A DNA stretch of 64,000 nucleotides from Streptomyces sp. NBC_01235 (GTDB lineage: Bacteria; Actinomycetota; Actinomycetes; Streptomycetales; Streptomycetaceae). The notes below the pieces were generated by a model. That model saw only the letters and a program-made list of their open reading frames with translations, did no database searches and had not been told where the DNA came from. This document shows positions 17,268 through 25,671 of this stretch, in pieces (positions within the stretch are counted from its first letter, which is position 1; the number at the start of each line of letters is the position of its first letter). The stretch spans positions 2,232,001 to 2,296,000 of the forward strand of contig NZ_CP108513.1 of NCBI RefSeq assembly GCF_035989285.1, read 5' to 3'. Position numbers and translations under genes: made by a program.

Positions 17268-17518
17268 CCGGCGCGCGGCCCTGGAGCTGGTGCTCCACCA
17301 CCGCCGCGCCGTCCCCGCTCACGGCGTCCAGGGCAACCACGGCCGTCACGATGACGTCCGCGAACTCCTTCTGCACACCCCACGCGTGAGGCGCCCTTCC
17401 GCGGGTTGGCGCCGAGCACGCCGTGAAGGGCCTCCGCGGCCTCGCCCAGCTCCTGACTGATCTTGAGCACGCGCACCGGCTCCGCCGCACGCCGCCCATC
17501 CTCGAAAGGCCCCTCCAC
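17189..17518 (-). pseudogene. Second MazG-like protein, frameshifted
   Basis: One frame gives LKISQELGEAAEALHGVLGA and then NPRKGAS. A second frame (17161-17499) gives the continuation HAWGVQKEFADVIVTAVVAL. Joined, they match the MazG-like fold with its E-x-GE and E-x2-D metal-binding motifs. One indel at about 17385 separates the halves. It is a paralogue of the neighbouring minus-strand MazG-like remnant. Confidence 0.55.
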
Positions 17519-17580
17519 CAGACCGGCTCACGGACGCTCCTCGCCCGCCGTTCGGCCTATGAGATCTGCACTGTCCCGCG

Positions 17581-17793
17581 CTACCGCGCACGACGCCGTG
17601 GGCCGAGCCACACCAGTGAAGCAGATGTCCGCCTGCTTCTCATGGGCTTGTGGCTGTAGACCACGCGCCCGAAGGCCTCTCGCATCTGCGCCAGAAGGTA
17701 CGGGTCGCGGTCGGGCACCGCGTCGCTCTCGGGTGTCAATTCGTTCCTACTCGGTCGAGAACTCCTGGACATGCGCCTGAAAGTCAGGTGCAC
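17581..17793 (-). pseudogene. SLATT/DUF4231-like membrane-effector fragment
   Basis: The frame reads PDRDPYLLAQMREAFGRVVYSHK. After one missing base it continues HEKQADICFTG in the next frame. This resembles the N-terminal helix of actinobacterial SLATT-type (DUF4231) proteins, small two-helix membrane proteins often found near nucleotide-signalling and defence genes. Neither transmembrane helix is present. Assignment is from remembered motif resemblance only. Confidence 0.4.
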
Positions 17794-17799
17794 GTCTTC

Positions 17800-18080
17800 T
17801 GAGTATGGCGGCGACCACTGACACTCCGACCGACTCGAGCTACCTCCCGTTCAGGCCGCGCTCGATCCGGCCCGCCCTTCGGTCCTTTCCTGCCTCGCAC
17901 GAGTAGCGGAGAGCGGTGGACACGATGCCGCAAGGCCGCTCGCCCTCTGTCTCCGCGGCGGCCCCGCGAATCTACTGGCTCCAGGCCCGGGCGAGAGCGA
18001 GGCTCAGAGCAACTGGTGCTGATCCGTGCGGACTAGGGCCGGACCTGCTTGTCGGTGAGTTGCCTGCCTCACGCGAACCC
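17800..18080. other. Leader region, no gene supported
   Basis: A 33-codon ATG frame at 17804 has no recognisable features. The remainder has no convincing coding signal and leads into the esterase promoter. Confidence 0.35.
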
Positions 18081-18137
18081 TTGACGCTGAACCGTTTCAT
18101 TGCTTCTCTCGAAAGGCTGCTTCTGGGAGCGCTCCCA
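18081..18137 (+). promoter_or_regulatory. Esterase promoter with a perfect CebR-type operator
   Basis: A TTGACG hexamer at 18081 is a candidate -35. At 18124-18137 lies TGGGAGCGCTCCCA, identical to the known operator of CebR, the LacI-family cellobiose/cello-oligosaccharide repressor of streptomycetes. It sits 22 bp before the esterase start, so a bound repressor would block transcription or early elongation. The sequence match is direct; control by CebR is inferred. Confidence 0.8.
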
Positions 18138-18159
18138 CCTCACGCCGAAAGGGACCCCT

Positions 18160-20169
18160 GTGCAGACCACCCCCCACGTCACCCCCCATATCACCTCCTT
18201 ACGCCACCTCGCCCGTACCCTTGCTGCGCTCGTCACGGCCGTTCTCGTCGCCTGCCTGCTGTCCTGGACGGGGAGCTCCCCCGCCCAGGCCGCGCCGGGT
18301 GACGGCTCGGTCTCCGACCCCAACATCGTCTACGTCGGGCGCTGGGACACCAGCGCCGGCACCGCGGCGGTGCCCTCCTGGACCGGTGCCTACCTGCAGA
18401 CGGCCTTCACCGGCACCACGGTGAAGGTCAAGGCGAGAGACGCGGTCAACCTGTACGCCAGCATCGACGGCGGCCCCGACGTCTTCCACCCCAGCGTCCG
18501 CGGCACGGTGAACCTCACGCCCCGGCCGTTGTCCGCCGGCACCCACACCCTGCGCATTTCGTACCGCTCCGGCGACACCGTCTTCCAGGGCCTGGTGCTG
18601 GACCCCGGTGCGCGCACGGTCGCGCCGAACGCCCCGTCCCGGCTCGTCGAGTTCGTCGGCGACTCCATCACCGCCGGCGCGCTCACGGACCGGCTCGCAC
18701 TGGACTCGTACGCGTGGAAGACCGGCGAGCAACTAGGGGCGCTCCACACCCAGATCGCCCGTTCCGGCTACTGCCTCGTCGCACAGTCCGGCTGCACGGG
18801 TCTGAGCACGCAGTTCTTCAGGACGGCGAGCACCGGCGGCCAGAACTGGGACTTCTCCCGCCTCCGGGCGGATGCCGTCGTCATCAACCTGGGCACCAAC
18901 GACATCGGCCACGGCGTGACCGGCGCCGCCTTCCAGTCGGCGTACACCAAGTTCCTCGCCGACCTGCGCGCCACCTACCCGAACGCCCAGCTCTTCGCCG
19001 TGCAGACGCTCAAGAAGCGCTACGTCAACGAGACCAGGGCGGCCGTCACCGCCCGCACCAACGCCGGTGACAGCAGGGTTCACTACGTCGACACCACGGG
19101 CTGGCTGACCGACGGCACCGACTACGAGGACGGCAACGGGCATCCCAACGAGGCCGGCCACACCAAGTTCGCAAACCGCCTCGCCCCCGTCATCGCCGCC
19201 CGACTCGGCAGCCCCACATCCACCCTGGCGGCCGCTCCCGGCCAACCCGGCGACCCCAACATCAAGTTCGTGGGCCGCTGGGACACCAGGACCTCCACCG
19301 CCTACACCCCGTACTGGGCGGGCGCCTACTACAGGGTCGGCTTCACCGGCCGGACCGTCCAGCTCAAGCAGCGCGGGACGATCGACTTCTGGGCGAGGAT
19401 CGACAACGGCCCGGTGAAGTTCTACGACGACGTCAAGGGAACGGTGAACCTGACCCCCTCCCCGCTGTCCGCCGGCAACCACACCCTCCAGGTCAACTAC
19501 CAGGTGGTCGCCGGTTCCTACCGGGGTGACGCCGTCTTTCAGGGGCTGGTCCTCGACAGTGGCGCCACCACGTTCGCACCGCCGGCGCCCGGCAAGCTGA
19601 TCGAGTTCGTCGGCGACTCGATCACGGTGGGGACGACGTCGTCGCAGAACGCCCGCACCGCGTACGGCTGGCTGATCGGGGAACGGCTCGGCACCGAGCA
19701 CACCCAGATCGCCCAAGGCGGCGCCTGTCTGGTCGCCGCGGCGGACGGATGCGTCGGTCTGGAGCGGCAGTTCACAAAGCTCAACCCGAACGCGGCCACG
19801 CCCGACTGGGACTTCTCCCGTTCTCAGGCGAACGCGGTCGTCATCAATCTCGGCACCAACGACGTGGGCCACGCGGTCAGTTCCGCGCAGTTCCAGGCGG
19901 CGTACACCAGCTTGCTGCGGAAGGTCCGCGCCGCGTACCCACAGGCGTGGATCTTCGCGTTGGAGACCTTCCGCGGCCGGTACGTCCCGCAGACCCAGGC
20001 GGCGGTCAAGGCGGCCGTCGACGGTGGCGACTCCCGGGTCTCCTTCGTCGACACCACCGGCTGGCTGGGTTCGGGCGACCTGACGGACTCGGTCCACCCC
20101 AACGACCAGGGGCACCGCGTCATCGCGGACCGGCTGGCACCGGTCATCGCGGCGCGGATCGGTATGTGA
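18160..20169 (+). CDS. Secreted tandem SGNH/GDSL esterase (CE2-like)
   Basis: 669 residues from GTG 18160 (GAAAGGGA upstream). A signal peptide ends about SSPAQA. Two complete copies follow, at roughly residues 45-345 and 350-669. Each has a jelly-roll part (VGRWDTSAG / VGRWDTRTS) and an SGNH hydrolase part with FVGDSIT, GTNDIGHG or GTNDVGHA, and a final Asp/Glu-His region (DGNGHPNEAGH / DSVHPNDQGH). This resembles carbohydrate esterase family 2 acetyl-xylan and cello-oligosaccharide esterases. Catalytic residues are retained in both halves. The CebR-type box upstream suggests induction during cellulose or hemicellulose breakdown. Confidence 0.88.
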   Translation: MQTTPHVTPHITSLRHLARTLAALVTAVLVACLLSWTGSSPAQAAPGDGSVSDPNIVYVGRWDTSAGTAAVPSWTGAYLQTAFTGTTVKVKARDAVNLYASIDGGPDVFHPSVRGTVNLTPRPLSAGTHTLRISYRSGDTVFQGLVLDPGARTVAPNAPSRLVEFVGDSITAGALTDRLALDSYAWKTGEQLGALHTQIARSGYCLVAQSGCTGLSTQFFRTASTGGQNWDFSRLRADAVVINLGTNDIGHGVTGAAFQSAYTKFLADLRATYPNAQLFAVQTLKKRYVNETRAAVTARTNAGDSRVHYVDTTGWLTDGTDYEDGNGHPNEAGHTKFANRLAPVIAARLGSPTSTLAAAPGQPGDPNIKFVGRWDTRTSTAYTPYWAGAYYRVGFTGRTVQLKQRGTIDFWARIDNGPVKFYDDVKGTVNLTPSPLSAGNHTLQVNYQVVAGSYRGDAVFQGLVLDSGATTFAPPAPGKLIEFVGDSITVGTTSSQNARTAYGWLIGERLGTEHTQIAQGGACLVAAADGCVGLERQFTKLNPNAATPDWDFSRSQANAVVINLGTNDVGHAVSSAQFQAAYTSLLRKVRAAYPQAWIFALETFRGRYVPQTQAAVKAAVDGGDSRVSFVDTTGWLGSGDLTDSVHPNDQGHRVIADRLAPVIAARIGM

Positions 20170-20693
20170 AAGAGAGCCGGGGCCGCCGGACCGCGACGCG
20201 CAGGCGGGCGCCTCCGCTGCCCTGCGCGGGCGCGGGGCCACGGCCCCGGCCCCGGCTCGACGGCGAGATCGCCGCCCTTCCCTCCCTGCCTCTTGACCGC
20301 GTCGAGCACAAGGCTCGATTCGTCGTCCAACCACATCGCGGGTGGATGCCGATCGTCCTGCTCGGCGGGTCACCTCGCTTGCCGGGAATGCGCGGGATCG
20401 CCTCGAACGGGAGGCACCAGCGAGCCTCCTGCCAGGTGCGCTCGGGCAATGGCACCTTGCGCCCGTACTCGGTGCCGACCAGGTCGGGGGCAGGCTCGCG
20501 AGCCGCTGTGGATCTCCTACTCGTGCCGGTAGCGAGCGGTTGTCCGACCTCAAAATCATCCGCCGACGGGCCACCTCGGTGTCCGGTGAGTACGAGCGGC
20601 GCCATCAGCAGCCCAGCCGCCCACCGCGCCGACAGCCGCAGCCCTTTGAAGAGTCGAGTCTTCAGGCGGGAACCCCCGCCCGGCGGGAAATGC
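20170..20693. other. Intergenic between convergent genes
   Basis: Long frames exist on both strands but show no recognisable family. A GAGCCGGGGCCG arm at 20174 and its complement at 20247 could pair over a 61-nt loop as a weak terminator. Nothing else is supported. Confidence 0.35.
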
Positions 20694-22367
20694 TCAGGCA
20701 ACCGTGACCTTGATCGTGTGCCGGCCGGTCGCCCCGTCGGGCAGCGGCTCGTGCACCTGTCCTGTCTGCACCTGGCCGGTGTTGTCGGTGGCGCGTACTT
20801 GCAGCCGATGCTCGCCGGGCGTCGCCTGCCACGGCCAGCTCCACTGCCGCCAGGTGTCCACCGACGGCACCGCCGCGAGCTGTGCCTGCTGCCACGGGCC
20901 GTCATCCACGCGGACCTCCAACGCGGACACCCCGCGATGTTGCGCCCACGCCACCCCGGCCACCACCACCAGACCCTGTTTCAGACGCTTGCCCGCAGCC
21001 GGTGTGTCGATCCGCGACTGTGTCTTCACCGGAGCCAGCGCCGCGTAATCCCGCCGTACCCAATAGGCGCTGAAGTCCGCGAAGCGACTCAGCTCCAGTT
21101 CCGTCAGCCACTTCGTCGCCGATACGTATCCGTACAGTCCGGGCACCACCATCCGGACCGGAAACCCGTGCTCCACCGGCAGGGGCTCCCCGTTCATCCC
21201 GACCGCCAACAACGCGTCCCGCCCGTCACGCAACGCCGCCGTAGGCGTACCGGCCGTGTAGCCGTCCACGGAACGGCTCACCACCTGATCCGCCCGGTCA
21301 TCCGGCTCGACTTCATCCAGCAGATCCTTGATCGGTACCCCCAACCACCGCGCGTTGCCGACCAACTCGCCACCGACCTCGTTGGACACACACGCCAGCG
21401 TGATGTAGCGCTCCACCATCGGCCGTGCCAGCAATTGCTCGTACGTCAGCGTCAGCGGCCGTTTCACCCGGCCATGAATCCTCAACCGCCAGTCCTTCGG
21501 CTCCATCTGTGGCACCGTCAAAGCGGTGTCGATCCGGTAGAAGTCCGCGGTCCTGGTCACGAACGGCTCCACTCCGGGCACGCCGACGGAGACCTTGGCG
21601 GGCAAGGGCGGTGCCGGGCTCGACGGCGGCGGAAGAACCACTGCGGCTCGAGCCGCGGCCACACGCTGCGCCCAGAGCCGGCGTCCGCCCGGTACGGCCA
21701 CCGCGGCCGCGCCGATCGCCCCGACCGCCAGCGCGAGAAACCGACGTCGGCCCGGCGGCCGTCCCGCGCCGTCCAGCACCGAGATGCCGGCCTTCGACGA
21801 TGGTGAACTGGCTCCCTGCACGGGGGTGTGGGTTCCCTGTGCCGCCACGTCCGTGTCCGGGCCGGTGTCGTCCCCCAGGTCCTGCGCCGATACCGCAGCA
21901 CGGCGCGGCAGGGCGCGGCGCAGCAGCACCAGAAGGCCGGCAGCGGCCAGTGCACCGGCCACTGTCGGCAGCGGGTACGCCCACGTGGCGCTGGGCCGGG
22001 TGGCTGACGCGAGTACGCCGATCGTCCCGAACACAGCGACGCCGGCCAGCCCGTACCAGAGCCGGCGCATGGCCAGTACACCGATGAACGCGGCGAACAC
22101 CGCCAACACCAGCACGATTCCCGCCTGCAGCGCCAGCTTGTCGTACGTGTAAAACACCGCGACGGCGAACTCCTTGACCGGAGTCGGCGCGGCGTCCACA
22201 GCGACGCCACCCACCGCTACGAGGGGCGCTGAGGGCCCGCCCGTCGCGGCTGCCACCAGCTCACCGAGGCCCAGGGCGAGTGCGGTGGCCGCGACGCCGG
22301 CCAGCTCGCCGTACCACTGCTTGGGCGGTCTTCCCGGTGCCGGCCGACCTGTCTTCTGAGTCTCCAT
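20694..22367 (-). CDS. Membrane-anchored sulfite-oxidase-family molybdopterin oxidoreductase
   Basis: 557 residues from ATG 22367 (GGGCGG upstream). The N-terminal 180 residues hold about four hydrophobic helices. A charged linker and a Tat-like RRRFLALAVGAIGAA segment follow, then the catalytic domain. The Mo-binding Cys is probably in YITLACVSNEVGG. The C-terminal dimerisation-like domain reads WAQHRGVSALEVRVDDGPW. Oxidoreductases of this type work at or outside the membrane; substrate unknown (sulfite, sulfoxide or other). It ends downstream of a small membrane-protein gene, 26 bp apart, in one operon. Confidence 0.85.
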   Translation of the reverse strand: METQKTGRPAPGRPPKQWYGELAGVAATALALGLGELVAAATGGPSAPLVAVGGVAVDAAPTPVKEFAVAVFYTYDKLALQAGIVLVLAVFAAFIGVLAMRRLWYGLAGVAVFGTIGVLASATRPSATWAYPLPTVAGALAAAGLLVLLRRALPRRAAVSAQDLGDDTGPDTDVAAQGTHTPVQGASSPSSKAGISVLDGAGRPPGRRRFLALAVGAIGAAAVAVPGGRRLWAQRVAAARAAVVLPPPSSPAPPLPAKVSVGVPGVEPFVTRTADFYRIDTALTVPQMEPKDWRLRIHGRVKRPLTLTYEQLLARPMVERYITLACVSNEVGGELVGNARWLGVPIKDLLDEVEPDDRADQVVSRSVDGYTAGTPTAALRDGRDALLAVGMNGEPLPVEHGFPVRMVVPGLYGYVSATKWLTELELSRFADFSAYWVRRDYAALAPVKTQSRIDTPAAGKRLKQGLVVVAGVAWAQHRGVSALEVRVDDGPWQQAQLAAVPSVDTWRQWSWPWQATPGEHRLQVRATDNTGQVQTGQVHEPLPDGATGRHTIKVTVA

Positions 22368-22393
22368 GTCGATACCGCCCATCTGATCGGCGC

Positions 22394-22597
22394 TTACCGG
22401 CTCACCCGGCGCAGCCGGGCGAAGCCGACACCCAGCACGACGAGACCGGCGATCGCCACGATCGGGCCGACGACCGCCCACAGCGTCACGCCGCTCATCG
22501 CCGAGCCCTTCATGACGTCGAGTCCCTGCAAGGTCCAGCCCACGCCGACAAAGGCCAGCAGTGCGCCGAGGCCGAGGACGAACCAGTTCTTCTTCAT
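22394..22597 (-). CDS. Small two-helix membrane protein
   Basis: 67 residues starting MKKNWFVLGLGALLAFVGVG with TGGAGGT nine bases upstream. Two hydrophobic helices are separated by GLDVMKGSAMSG and the chain ends with a basic RLRRVSR tail. No enzymatic motif. It precedes the molybdoenzyme gene and may help anchor or assemble it. An in-frame ATG 12 codons upstream is less likely. Confidence 0.7.
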   Translation of the reverse strand: MKKNWFVLGLGALLAFVGVGWTLQGLDVMKGSAMSGVTLWAVVGPIVAIAGLVVLGVGFARLRRVSR

Positions 22598-22668
22598 GGG
22601 GTACCTCCAGGTGGGGAGCCGGGTTCTCGACATCGAGCGTGACGGCTCTGAGGCGCGGCGGCGACAAC

Positions 22669-22697
22669 GATTGGTTGGACCCCGTTGTCAACCGATC
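22669..22697. promoter_or_regulatory. Inverted repeat in the divergent control region
   Basis: Arms GATTGGTTG and CAACCGATC (one mismatch) are separated by 11 bp. They lie between the small membrane-protein gene and the divergent histidine kinase. This would suit binding by the NarL-type regulator encoded next door. Confidence 0.45.
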
Positions 22698-22811
22698 GAC
22701 GTACGTACGGCTCCACCGGTGCATGGACGTTCCTCGGCGCCGAGTCGGGCACTGTGGACGTGGGCGCCCGTAAGCTGGCGGCCAATCTCCGCGGGCGAAG
22801 GTGGGCAGGGC

Positions 22812-24059
22812 GTGGCAGTGCGCAGCACCGTCGACTTCGGGTACCGCTACCGCGTCGGATGGCATGTCCTCGTCGGCGCTGTCGCGATACCTCTTGCCGT
22901 CGCCATAGCGGCCGACGTCTCCGTGGCGCTCGGCCAACGCCTGCTGGCCCTCGGTACGCTCGCTGTCATCGTCGCCTGCTACGCCCTGGTCGCTCCGCGG
23001 GCCATGGAGAACCGCGACGAGCGTTGGGGTGCGGCCTATTTCGCCGTCCTGGCGGTCGCGTTCCCGCTCCTGCTCGCCATCGCCCCGATCGCTGGCGCAC
23101 TGCTGTTCGCGCTCTGCCCACAGCTGTTCGTGATGGTCGCGAGGTGGCGGGTACGCCTACCGCTGTTGTTGATCCTCTATGCCGAACTCGCCTGGGCCAT
23201 GGTGGCGCGGGCCGGAGTCAGCCGCTACACGCTGGCGATGGTCGGCGTGACCGTTCTGGTCCCCATGACCGTGACGATCCTCGTCGGCGCCTATCTGACC
23301 GGCATCCGTGAGCAGAACCGCAAGCGGGCCGCGCTGATCGAGGAACTGACCCGGACGCGGGCCGCACTGGAACGCGCGGGCCACGAGGCAGGCGTCCATG
23401 CCGAACGTGAACGCCTGGCTGCCGAGATCCACGACACCCTGGCACAGGGCTTCACCAGCATCCTCATGCTCGCGCAGGTCGCACGGACGACCCTGCTCCG
23501 TGATCCGACGGCTGCCGACGGCCAGCTCGACATCCTGGAGAAGACCGCCCGCGAGAACCTCGCGGAGGCACGCTCGCTGATCGCCGCATCGGCCCCGGTC
23601 GACCTGACCGGCCGCGGGCTCGCGGATGCGCTGGACCGGCTCGCCGCCCGGCATACTCGCGACACGGGTGCGCGCGTCGAGGTCTCGATCGTCGGCGAGC
23701 GGTCCGGCACATCCACCGGAACGGACATAGCCCTGCTGCGCACCGCGCAGGAGGCCCTGGCCAACGTCGGCAGGCACGCCGCCGCCACGACGGTGCGGAT
23801 CGAGCTACGCCACGATTCCGGCCTCATGGCGCTGGCCGTGACCGATGACGGCCAGGGCTTCGACCCGGCCACCGTCCGGGGTGGATACGGCCTGCTCGGC
23901 ATGCGCACCCGCGCCTCCAGCCTCGGCGGAACCTGCACGGTGAGATCGACTCCCGGCCAGGGCACCACGGTGCGGGTCGAGCTGCCGCCGCCCCCGGCCG
24001 AGCAGGCGACGCGTAGCCTGCAGCCTGTACTTGATCTCAGCTCCACACCCGACCACTGA
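22812..24059 (+). CDS. Sensor histidine kinase, NarL/DesK-type (HisKA_3)
   Basis: 415 residues from GTG 22812. About five hydrophobic segments occupy residues 15-155. A coiled stretch follows, then the dimerisation/phosphoacceptor motif ERERLAAEIHDTLAQGF (His) and a HATPase domain with QEALANVGRHAAA, DDGQGFDP and GYGLLGMRTRA. No large extracytoplasmic sensor is visible, so the signal is probably sensed in the membrane. The response regulator starts 18 bp downstream. Confidence 0.9.
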   Translation: MAVRSTVDFGYRYRVGWHVLVGAVAIPLAVAIAADVSVALGQRLLALGTLAVIVACYALVAPRAMENRDERWGAAYFAVLAVAFPLLLAIAPIAGALLFALCPQLFVMVARWRVRLPLLLILYAELAWAMVARAGVSRYTLAMVGVTVLVPMTVTILVGAYLTGIREQNRKRAALIEELTRTRAALERAGHEAGVHAERERLAAEIHDTLAQGFTSILMLAQVARTTLLRDPTAADGQLDILEKTARENLAEARSLIAASAPVDLTGRGLADALDRLAARHTRDTGARVEVSIVGERSGTSTGTDIALLRTAQEALANVGRHAAATTVRIELRHDSGLMALAVTDDGQGFDPATVRGGYGLLGMRTRASSLGGTCTVRSTPGQGTTVRVELPPPPAEQATRSLQPVLDLSSTPDH

Positions 24060-24077
24060 GCGGGCGGAACCGGCTCG

Positions 24078-24713
24078 ATGACTGTCCACATCCTGATTGT
24101 CGATGACCATCCCGTCGTACGCTTCGGCCTCCGCGGCATGCTCGAGGCCTACGACGACCTGCGGGTCGTCGGCGAGGCCGGCTCCGGCGACGAGGCCATC
24201 GTCCTCGCCTCCACGACGCGCCCGGACGTCGTCCTGATGGACCTGCGGATGCCGGGTACCGATGGCGCCACCGCGACGGCGCGCATCCGTCAGGAGCACC
24301 CCGGCATTCGCGTGCTCGTGCTGACCACCTACGAAGGTGACGCCGACATCCTGCCGGCGATCGAGGCCGGCGCCACCGGCTACCTGCTCAAGGACACTCC
24401 GATCGGTACCCTGACCGACGCGATCCGGGCGGCGGCCCGCGGCGAGACGGTCCTCGCCCCGCCGGTGGCTGCCCGGCTGGTGACTCACCTTCAGGCGCCG
24501 GCCGGGGAGCAGCTGACCCCGCGCGAGGTTCAGGTACTCGGCCTCGTCGCGCGGGGTCTGTCCAACAGCGAGATCGGTCAGCAGCTGTACATCGGCGAAG
24601 CGACGGTGAAGACGCACCTGCTGCGAACGTTCGTCAAACTGGGTGTCAACGACCGCACAGCAGCCGTCACCGTCGCTCTGTCGCGCGGCCTCCTCACCTC
24701 ACCACAGCGGTGA
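24078..24713 (+). CDS. NarL/LuxR-family response regulator
   Basis: 211 residues. Receiver domain with the acidic pair in VDDHPVV, the phosphoacceptor Asp in VVLMDLRMPGTDG and Lys in GYLLKDTPI. The C-terminal LuxR-type HTH is LTPREVQVLGLVARGLSNSE and then ATVKTHLLRTFVKL. It is the cognate partner of the upstream kinase. The divergent molybdoenzyme operon is a reasonable target. Confidence 0.93.
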   Translation: MTVHILIVDDHPVVRFGLRGMLEAYDDLRVVGEAGSGDEAIVLASTTRPDVVLMDLRMPGTDGATATARIRQEHPGIRVLVLTTYEGDADILPAIEAGATGYLLKDTPIGTLTDAIRAAARGETVLAPPVAARLVTHLQAPAGEQLTPREVQVLGLVARGLSNSEIGQQLYIGEATVKTHLLRTFVKLGVNDRTAAVTVALSRGLLTSPQR

Positions 24714-24756
24714 CCTCCGCATGCCGGCCATTGCCTACGTCTGGCGACTCGCGCCC

Positions 24757-25290
24757 CTAGGATTCAACCGGTCGGAGTTGCCGGTACGGGGTGAGGACGG
24801 CCGCGCAGATTGACGCGACATTCGATTCGAGCTGCACCGGGCTTCGCGGGAGATCCGTCATGCCTTCAGTTGTACGACGCCATGCTCGACCGGCGCCGTC
24901 CGCGGACAGCGCACGGTTGACGGCTTGTTGGGTGGCCGTGAGGCCACGGTCCGGCGGGCGTCTGAGGGGTGTCGCCACCCACGGACCGGCTCCCGTGTAG
25001 CCGCGGTCGGCGAGGACCGTGATGCCCTGACGTTTACAGATCCGGGTGATCCGATGGGTACGGGCCGCGGTCAGGTCATGCGTGCGGCCGGGCAGCGCGG
25101 GTGAAATCCACAGCGTCCTGCCATCCGGATCGGTCACCGGTAACGCGTTGACGCCACGCCCACGGTGCTTGTGGGAGCAGGCCCGGTGCACGACCGCGGC
25201 GAGCAGGCTGCTCGCCGCGGTCGTGTAGGCGTGGACGGGTCTGTCGGTGGTGAGTTTCGACACCACCCAGTACGGTCCCGCGGCGACGGT
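24757..25290 (-). mobile_element. IS5-family-like transposase, decayed
   Basis: The C-terminal DDE part is readable: HRGRGVNALPVTDPDGR, LWISPALPGRTHDLTAART, VLADRGYTGAGPWVATP and TATQQAVNRALS. After this the frame shifts (EHGVVQLKA fits another frame), and the N-terminal part is missing or scrambled. It is inactive. No intact terminal inverted repeats were found. Confidence 0.7.
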
Positions 25291-25405
25291 CTTCGCGTTG
25301 CGCCCCCGGCGACCCGTTGCCAGCCCGGGCCGGTCGGAGGGGCTCGTCTCCCAAGCGGTCGCCGGTCTCATTCTCGCAGCGCCGCACGACTGGACCGCGC
25401 AGGCA

Positions 25406-25620
25406 TAGCGGCACCTTCCCGCCGACCGGCCCGCGGTCGCGCTCGACGTCGACATCGTGCAGGAGAGCGTCCCGGTGATCGGACTCGAACAGACGACAGG
25501 AGCCCGCCAGGCCACGGAGCATCTGCTTGCTCTCGGGCATGACACCGTCTGGCACGTCGCAGGTCCGACCGGCCAGCCATCGGCCCGAGCCCGCGAACGC
25601 GCCTCGGCGCGAGCGTATCG
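25406..25620 (+). pseudogene. LacI-family regulator fragment
   Basis: About 55 codons read ESVPVIGLEQTTGARQATEH, then LLALGHDTVWHVAGP, the typical middle of LacI ligand-binding domains. The DNA-binding domain and C-terminus are missing. It lies against the decayed IS5 copy, a likely cause of its loss. Confidence 0.65.
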
Positions 25621-25671
25621 ATGCGCGGAAAGTCAATGGCATGGCCGCGACGTACAACGCCCTGCAACCTT

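Noticed and set aside
20174..20258. Complementary GAGCCGGGGCCG arms after the esterase
   Set aside because: The 61-nt loop makes it a weak terminator; not listed as a separate feature.
18733..20574. A 613-codon minus-strand frame opposite the tandem esterase
   Set aside because: Antisense shadow of a gene with clear signal peptide and catalytic motifs on the plus strand.
24757..25290. Intact insertion sequence
   Set aside because: Transposase motifs are split between frames and the N-terminus and terminal repeats are missing.
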